From contig URQB01000003.1 of assembly GCA_900549825.1 (NCBI GenBank), forward strand, positions 62,001 through 126,000: a DNA stretch of 64,000 nucleotides, given 5' to 3'. Source of the stretch: an uncultured Oscillospiraceae bacterium (GTDB lineage Bacteria > Bacillota > Clostridia > Oscillospirales > Acutalibacteraceae). Both the position numbers and the translations under genes were made by a program. Positions 58,358 to 64,000 of this stretch are shown piece after piece; position 1 is the first letter of the stretch, and every line of letters begins with the position of its first letter. Below the pieces are notes generated by a model. It saw only the letters and a list, made by a program, of their open reading frames with translations. It made no database searches and was not told the DNA's origin.

Positions 58358-61300
58358 ATGGATATGGAATTAAGCTCAAGCCAAAATCAAATTTTAGAAA
58401 CAATCAAGTTCGTTGAAAACAACAGTATTGCTGGTATAACAGTCGCTATACTCTGTAGCGGGGAGGGCAGTCGCCAGGCTTTGTTATACACTTTGGATTA
58501 CCTTTTCCGTAAGATCCCCATTTTAAATACAGTGATTAATATTGATAACGGGAAAGCGAAACAACGGATCTCCTATCATAAAAAACACATTCAAGTATTG
58601 TCCTTTCAAAAAAAGTCCGATTTGGATGATTATGCATTAAAAATGGCTGCAAGCGAGTTTGATATAGAAACAACCCTATGTGAATTAACGGGCATTTTGA
58701 TTGAAGGACAGGCATATGGCGTTCTGATTCATCTGCACCATCTTGTTGGGGATGCTACTTCCATTCTTGTGATTGCAAAGTATTTTCAGGAAGTTTATCA
58801 GGGCTATCTTTCCGGAAATACGGTGAACATACCTGAAACATCTTATTTTGATGATGTCATCAAGGAAAAACACTTCCGAAAATCGAATCGATTCTTGCAG
58901 GATAAGGCATACTGGCTTTCAAAATATGAAAACGGCTATAAACCGACGTATGTTGGGGGAAATGTTTCCCAGAGCTTGAATTCCGTTCGGTATACATATA
59001 TCTTCGAGCCGGCTGAAACGGATCGGATGCTTTCCTATTGCAGGAATAACAATATATCTCTTCTCACACTCTTTACTGCTGCACTCGGATGCTATTTTTG
59101 TATGGTTCAGGATATGGATGAAATCAATATCGCGACAGCTGTTGATACCCGATTGCATGAAGAAGACAGAACCAGCATTGGTATGTATGTTAACACGCTG
59201 GTACTTCGACTCAAATTGAATCGCAATGAAACCTGGAAAGCCACGTTAGACAAAACAAAAAAGGAAGTACTTCAATCCTTTAAGCATTGCAGATACAACT
59301 ATACGGACCTGGCAAATGATTTAATGGAAAAGGGCTGTTTTAGCGGGGTTCCTTATGATGTTTATATCAGTTACTTGAAGAGATCCGTCGAGGATGCTGA
59401 TTTTGAATGGTATCATTGTGGACGACAGACAGAAAGCATCTCATTGAATCTTGGCGTATTCCATGAGCGAATTGAAATACTGTGTGATTATCAGACGGAG
59501 AAATTCAGCGAAGCAGATATTTCGATTTTATTGCGTCACCTGAATCTGTTTCTCGACTCTGCTATCGAAAATGATATGCAGCTTCTCAAAGAGATTGACG
59601 TTCAGGATGATCATGAAAAGGACCTGGTTCGTTATGGGTTTAATGATACATACAAGAATTATCCGACAGATCATACGGTGATCGATCTTTTTAACAAGCA
59701 GGCTATAGCGACTCCAGACAAAATAGCCGTGATCTGTGAGGATCAATTGATCACCTATCATGAACTGAATCAAAAATCCAATCAGCTTGCACAGGTGTTG
59801 AATCGCCTGGGTCCTGGCAAGGACGAGTTTATCGCAATTTGCGCTGACCGCAGCATCGAAATGGTTATCGCCGTGCTTGCTACATTAAAAGCTGGTTTTG
59901 CATATGTACCGATAGCCTTGACAAATCCAAATGAGCGAAAACAGTTTATCATCGAGGATTGTAATCCCAAGGCCATTATCAGCTACAAAGCCGCCCTGCC
60001 GGACCATTTGGGAATCCCAGTCATCGACCTTTCGGATCAGACTCTTTGGCAAACCGCGAATACCGAATTTTATAAACCGGTTCATGCGGATAACTTAGCA
60101 TATTGTATCTATACTTCAGGGACGACCGGTGTTCCGAAAGGCGTGTTAATTGAACATGGCGGATTAACGAATCTTTTATATGCATACACAGATATTTATT
60201 CATTAACAGATCAGGATACAGTTTTACAGTTCGCCAATCTTTCGTTTGACCAGTCTGTTTGGGATATTTTCAATATTTTGACTGTGGGTGGGACCCTATG
60301 TTTAATGCCACTTCGTTATATCGGAGATCCTAGGGCGCTTGAAAAGTATATGACAGATCAAAAGGTGACGGTTGCGTCATTTACGCCTGCATTTATCCGT
60401 GAGTTGAGGCCAGAAAACCTGCCGTATTTAAGGGTCCTAGATTCTACAGGCGAGGCCGCCGATGCCGATATTCTTATAAAGTGGAGTGAATACGTAAGGG
60501 TATTCAATACCTATGGGCCAACAGAGGTCAGCGTTAACACAAGCAGTTTTGAGGTAACCCACAATTTTAAATCAGCATTTGTCCCGATCGGTAAACCGAT
60601 CTCCAATACAAATGTATTCATAATAAAAGATGACAGGCTTTGTGGAATTGGTATGCCTGGAGAATTGTGTATCGCGGGTGCGGGTATGGCAAGGGGGTAT
60701 CTAAATAAGCCAGAATTGACTGCTGAAAAATTTACGGACAATCCGTACGGCGCAGGAAAGCTTTATCGAACCGGTGACTTGGCATATTGGCTGCCTGATG
60801 GAAATATTGCATATGCGGGCAGAATAGACGAGCAGGTAAAAATACGGGGCTTTCGTATAGAGCTCGGAGAAATTGAGTATGTTTTGCGTGAGATTAGGGG
60901 AATCACCGATGCAGCAGTCGTCGCGAGAAAGGATCACAGCGGTGACACGGCGATTTATGCATATTATGTATCCGAGGGAAAGTTAACTGTATCCGATATT
61001 CGGACTGTCCTATCAAGAAAGCTTCCATACTATATGATACCCGGGTACTTTATGCAGGTCAGCGCACTTCCGCTGATGGATAGCGGAAAGGTGGACAAAA
61101 AACATCTTCCCGATATTGTTGTACAACGCTCGTGTGACTATGTACCGCCTGAGACAGAAACGCAGATCCAAATTAGTCGCATTTATAAGGATGTTCTTAG
61201 ATTGGATGAAGTGGGGATCCATGATAACTTTTTTGAGATTGGGGGACATTCGCTGCGTGCGACAAAAATCATTAACCTGATTGAATCTCAATTAGGCGTC

Positions 61301-64000
61301 CGCATCACGATCGGGGAATTTTTTGAAAATCCTAATATTAAGAAGCTGGCGGAGATTGTTGATACAAAAGCAAGCAGAGAGTTTGCCGGAATTCCCAATG
61401 CGGAACAGCAGGCCAGCTATGCTATGTCATCAGCGCAAAAAAGCATATATTTAACATGCCAGCTGGATCCCGGAAATACGACATATAATATGCCCGGAGC
61501 TATAGAAATCCAGGGGAACGTGCAGTATTCGCGCGTTGAATATGTTTTGAATCAGCTAATCGCACGCCATGAAACCTTACGCACATCATTTGAATTACAA
61601 AATGACGACCTGGTACAGATCATACACCCGGATATCAAAATAAAACTGGAACGATTTCATGACACCGTAACGGATCTTCATACTCTGATTCAATCATTTG
61701 TAAAACCCTTCGATTTGAGTCAGGCGCCCTTGCTTAGGAGCGCTTTTATGGAAAGAGAAAATAAGACTTATATTCTGTTCGATATGCACCATATCATATC
61801 AGACGGGATGAGCATCAACATATTGCTGGAAGAATTTATACGATTGTATAACGGGGAAGAGCTGGAGCCACTTAGGGTACATTACAAGGACTACAGCGAA
61901 TGGATGTGGACAAGGGATCTGAGTAGCCAGAGGGCGTATTGGCTGGAGGAATTCGGGGACGAAATTCCCGTGTTGGACCTGCCGCTCGATTATGCTCGCC
62001 CGCAAATCCAGAGCCATCGCGGCAGTGTGGTGAGCGCCCATATAGACCGCTCTCTTCGAGAAAAGATCGATGCCGTGTGCCGGCAGACAGAGGCTACGGA
62101 GTTTATGGTGCTGCTTACGGCGCTGATGGTCCTGCTGGGTAAATACAGCCGTCAGGAGGATATTGTGGTGGGGACGCCAGTCTCCGGCAGGACGCATCGC
62201 GATACCGAACGGATGCTGGGCATGTTTGTCAATACGCTTGCAATCCGGGGCAGGCCGGAGCGGGAAAAAACGGCCGGCAAACTGATCGGGGAAATCAGAG
62301 AAAAGTGCTTGCGCGCATACGAAAACCAGGAGTATGCGTTTGAAGAATTGGTCGATAAGGCCAACGTGACGAGGGATATGTCGCGGAATCCGGTATTTGA
62401 CGTCATGTTCGTATTGCAGAACAATGAGGCGGCGAAAGGCAGGCTGGAGGATGTAAAGGAAGTCAGAGTCATCGAGGAAAACAGCGGAACTTCGAAATTC
62501 GACCTTGCAATGGAAGTGACGGGCAGCGGGGAAGGCTATGCCCTCCGGCTCGAATACTGCACAGATCTGTTCAAAGAGGAGACCGCCCGGCTGATCCTTG
62601 CGCATTATATCAACCTGCTGGAGGAGATGGCGGCATCTATCAGCGAACCGATCGGGTCTTTCAGTATGATGGATGAAGCAGAGCGCGAAAAGGTTCTCAA
62701 CAAATTCAACGACACGCAAACGGACTATCCGAAGGATCAGACGATTGTGCAGCTGTTTGAAACGCAGGCAGAAAGCTATCCGGATAACACGGCAGTCATA
62801 TATCAAGAGGAAAAACTGAGCTATGCCCAGTTGAACGCACAGGCGAACCGTGTGGCAGCAAAGCTGAGAAAGCTTGGCGTGGGGAAGGACGACCTGGTTG
62901 CCATCGTGGCAAAACGGAGCCTGGAGATGATCGTCGGATTGTGCGGAATTCTCAAAGCGGGAGGGGCCTATCTGCCGGTCGACCCTGATTACCCGGAGGA
63001 CAGGGTCCGGTTTATGCTGGAGGACAGCTTGCCGAAGGCTGTTTTATTGGCGAACGCAGTGCTGCCGGCGGAAACAGATCTTCCCGTGCTCGATCTATGC
63101 GACAAAGAGCTGTTCTTCGCCGAGGAGGACGGCAATCCGCCCCATATTAACTCCCCCTCTGATCTTGCGTACTGCATCTACACTTCAGGAACCACAGGCA
63201 AGCCAAAAGGTACCCTTGTGGAGCATAAGAATGTGCTCAGGACTGTTTGTGATATCAAATACATTGCTTTGGATAACTCTATGATTATTATGCAGATGGC
63301 ATCCATTTCCTTTGATATCTCCACATTTGAAATTTGGAGTCCGCTTCTAAATGGCGGCAGATTAATTCTTGCGGACAATGATGTCATATTGAACCCTGCA
63401 AAACTGAAAGCTTGTATTAGAGCTCATAAAGTTAACATGCTTGCGATTGCAACCGCACTTTTCAACCAGATGATTCAAATTGACTGTGAAATATTCGATG
63501 GTTTGGAGGATCTGTTTTTCGGAGGCGAGCAGTGTTCGTATGAATATGTGAAAATTCTCAGGGACCACAACAAAGAAGTCAATCTATTTAATGTCTATGG
63601 CCCAACTGAGTCTACTACAGCCGCGGCGCTTTATCGGGTTCCGAATCGGTTTGATACCGTTCCGATCGGCGTACCTATGGCAAACACACAACTGTATATT
63701 ATGAATCAAGGCAGCCTTTGCGGAATTGGTATACCCGGTGAGTTATGTATTGCAGGGGCTGGCGTGGCGAGAGGGTATTTAAACCGGCCTCAGCTCACGT
63801 CGGAAAAGTTTGTTTCAAATCTTTTTGGGGCGGGAAAGATGTATTTGTCAGGTGATTTGGCCCGGTGGCTGCCGGACGGAAACGTTGAGTATATGGGGAG
63901 GATTGATGAGCAGGTAAAAATTCGCGGGTTCCGTGTTGAACTTGGTGAAATTGAAAGTAATATACGCAGGTTGAAGGGAGTTGCCGACTGCGCAGTCATC
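58358..64000 (+). CDS. Non-ribosomal peptide synthetase, C-A-T-C-A (3' end outside window)
   Basis: The frame is open from ATG 58358 (AAGGGAGG ahead) to the last base, 1881 codons so far. Domains: condensation 1 (residues 1-415, HHLVGDA at 58736); adenylation 1 (A3 YTSGTTGVPKG at 60110, NTYGPTE, YRTGDLAYW); carrier (GGHSLRA, Ser codon at 61250); condensation 2 (MHHIISDGM, active HHxxxDG at 61787); adenylation 2 (YTSGTTGKPKG at 63179, NVYGPTE, LSGDLARW). By eye, the specificity positions read D-Q-W-S-D-T-T-V-N for A1 and D-I-F-A-F-G-V-T-A for A2; I cannot assign amino acids. A condensation domain at the very start, plus the divergent acyl ligase and ACP, indicates acylated initiation. Composition changes within the gene. 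Confidence 0.95.
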   Translation, partial: MDMELSSSQNQILETIKFVENNSIAGITVAILCSGEGSRQALLYTLDYLFRKIPILNTVINIDNGKAKQRISYHKKHIQVLSFQKKSDLDDYALKMAASEFDIETTLCELTGILIEGQAYGVLIHLHHLVGDATSILVIAKYFQEVYQGYLSGNTVNIPETSYFDDVIKEKHFRKSNRFLQDKAYWLSKYENGYKPTYVGGNVSQSLNSVRYTYIFEPAETDRMLSYCRNNNISLLTLFTAALGCYFCMVQDMDEINIATAVDTRLHEEDRTSIGMYVNTLVLRLKLNRNETWKATLDKTKKEVLQSFKHCRYNYTDLANDLMEKGCFSGVPYDVYISYLKRSVEDADFEWYHCGRQTESISLNLGVFHERIEILCDYQTEKFSEADISILLRHLNLFLDSAIENDMQLLKEIDVQDDHEKDLVRYGFNDTYKNYPTDHTVIDLFNKQAIATPDKIAVICEDQLITYHELNQKSNQLAQVLNRLGPGKDEFIAICADRSIEMVIAVLATLKAGFAYVPIALTNPNERKQFIIEDCNPKAIISYKAALPDHLGIPVIDLSDQTLWQTANTEFYKPVHADNLAYCIYTSGTTGVPKGVLIEHGGLTNLLYAYTDIYSLTDQDTVLQFANLSFDQSVWDIFNILTVGGTLCLMPLRYIGDPRALEKYMTDQKVTVASFTPAFIRELRPENLPYLRVLDSTGEAADADILIKWSEYVRVFNTYGPTEVSVNTSSFEVTHNFKSAFVPIGKPISNTNVFIIKDDRLCGIGMPGELCIAGAGMARGYLNKPELTAEKFTDNPYGAGKLYRTGDLAYWLPDGNIAYAGRIDEQVKIRGFRIELGEIEYVLREIRGITDAAVVARKDHSGDTAIYAYYVSEGKLTVSDIRTVLSRKLPYYMIPGYFMQVSALPLMDSGKVDKKHLPDIVVQRSCDYVPPETETQIQISRIYKDVLRLDEVGIHDNFFEIGGHSLRATKIINLIESQLGVRITIGEFFENPNIKKLAEIVDTKASREFAGIPNAEQQASYAMSSAQKSIYLTCQLDPGNTTYNMPGAIEIQGNVQYSRVEYVLNQLIARHETLRTSFELQNDDLVQIIHPDIKIKLERFHDTVTDLHTLIQSFVKPFDLSQAPLLRSAFMERENKTYILFDMHHIISDGMSINILLEEFIRLYNGEELEPLRVHYKDYSEWMWTRDLSSQRAYWLEEFGDEIPVLDLPLDYARPQIQSHRGSVVSAHIDRSLREKIDAVCRQTEATEFMVLLTALMVLLGKYSRQEDIVVGTPVSGRTHRDTERMLGMFVNTLAIRGRPEREKTAGKLIGEIREKCLRAYENQEYAFEELVDKANVTRDMSRNPVFDVMFVLQNNEAAKGRLEDVKEVRVIEENSGTSKFDLAMEVTGSGEGYALRLEYCTDLFKEETARLILAHYINLLEEMAASISEPIGSFSMMDEAEREKVLNKFNDTQTDYPKDQTIVQLFETQAESYPDNTAVIYQEEKLSYAQLNAQANRVAAKLRKLGVGKDDLVAIVAKRSLEMIVGLCGILKAGGAYLPVDPDYPEDRVRFMLEDSLPKAVLLANAVLPAETDLPVLDLCDKELFFAEEDGNPPHINSPSDLAYCIYTSGTTGKPKGTLVEHKNVLRTVCDIKYIALDNSMIIMQMASISFDISTFEIWSPLLNGGRLILADNDVILNPAKLKACIRAHKVNMLAIATALFNQMIQIDCEIFDGLEDLFFGGEQCSYEYVKILRDHNKEVNLFNVYGPTESTTAAALYRVPNRFDTVPIGVPMANTQLYIMNQGSLCGIGIPGELCIAGAGVARGYLNRPQLTSEKFVSNLFGAGKMYLSGDLARWLPDGNVEYMGRIDEQVKIRGFRVELGEIESNIRRLKGVADCAVI

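Overview
The window looks like a chromosomal segment of an anaerobic, fermentative, probably gut-associated clostridium (Oscillospiraceae/Ruminococcaceae-like). Evidence for this: a GlgB-GlgC-GlgD-GlgA glycogen operon (GlgD is a Firmicutes partner subunit), bifunctional AdhE with a near-perfect Rex operator, two divergent [FeFe]-hydrogenase-like proteins, class B sortases, a SpoIID-family protein, strong AGGAGG ribosome sites and no respiratory genes. Core genes are GC-rich; at least four patches are clearly AT-richer (about 0.9-4.6 kb, 39.4-42.4 kb, 54.5-61.9 kb, and 63.2-63.6 kb inside the NRPS).

Layout. 0-7 kb: the end of a GPH sugar transporter, a small secreted protein, VanZ, a chimeric gene relic, a GyrI-like protein, NhaC, and an amino-acid ABC transporter. 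7.3-10.9 kb: cysteine desulfurase (apparently with an ACG start), thiI and cinA. 11-19.4 kb: a cell-surface locus with two class B sortases, a SpoIID/LytB protein whose motif order looks circularly permuted, a relic sorting signal, and an 878-codon-scale surface protein with an IPDTGS signal. 19.5-22 kb: two inverted copies of a structured element of about 430 bp, each bracketed by matched hairpins, flanking a phosphoglycerate-mutase-like gene and an XRE regulator. 22-28 kb: glycogen synthesis. 28-38.4 kb: a glycosyltransferase, Fe-ADH, a MoxR/DUF58/transglutaminase operon, PutP and an M23 peptidase.

38.4-42.4 kb is an AT-rich regulatory island: PadR, two SLOG (DUF1273) genes, one of them broken, four small XRE regulators with palindromic operators, and two tandem copies of a convergent small-RNA/hydrophobic-peptide locus. 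The last reads as a type I toxin-antitoxin system and is the best candidate for something undescribed. 42.4-50.4 kb holds a likely H2/redox-sensing module (two thioredoxin-like 2Fe-2S proteins, two hydrogenase-like proteins, one with a PAS domain, and a SpoIIE-type phosphatase) downstream of Rex-regulated adhE.

50.8-54.4 kb carries a DUF5662 gene, FabG, cytidine deaminase and a GPH transporter. 54.7-64 kb is an AT-rich biosynthetic cluster: an acyl ligase-ACP-GPH transporter operon diverges from an NRPS gene (C-A-T-C-A, open through the window end), which suggests an N-acylated peptide product. No rRNA, tRNA or CRISPR array was found.
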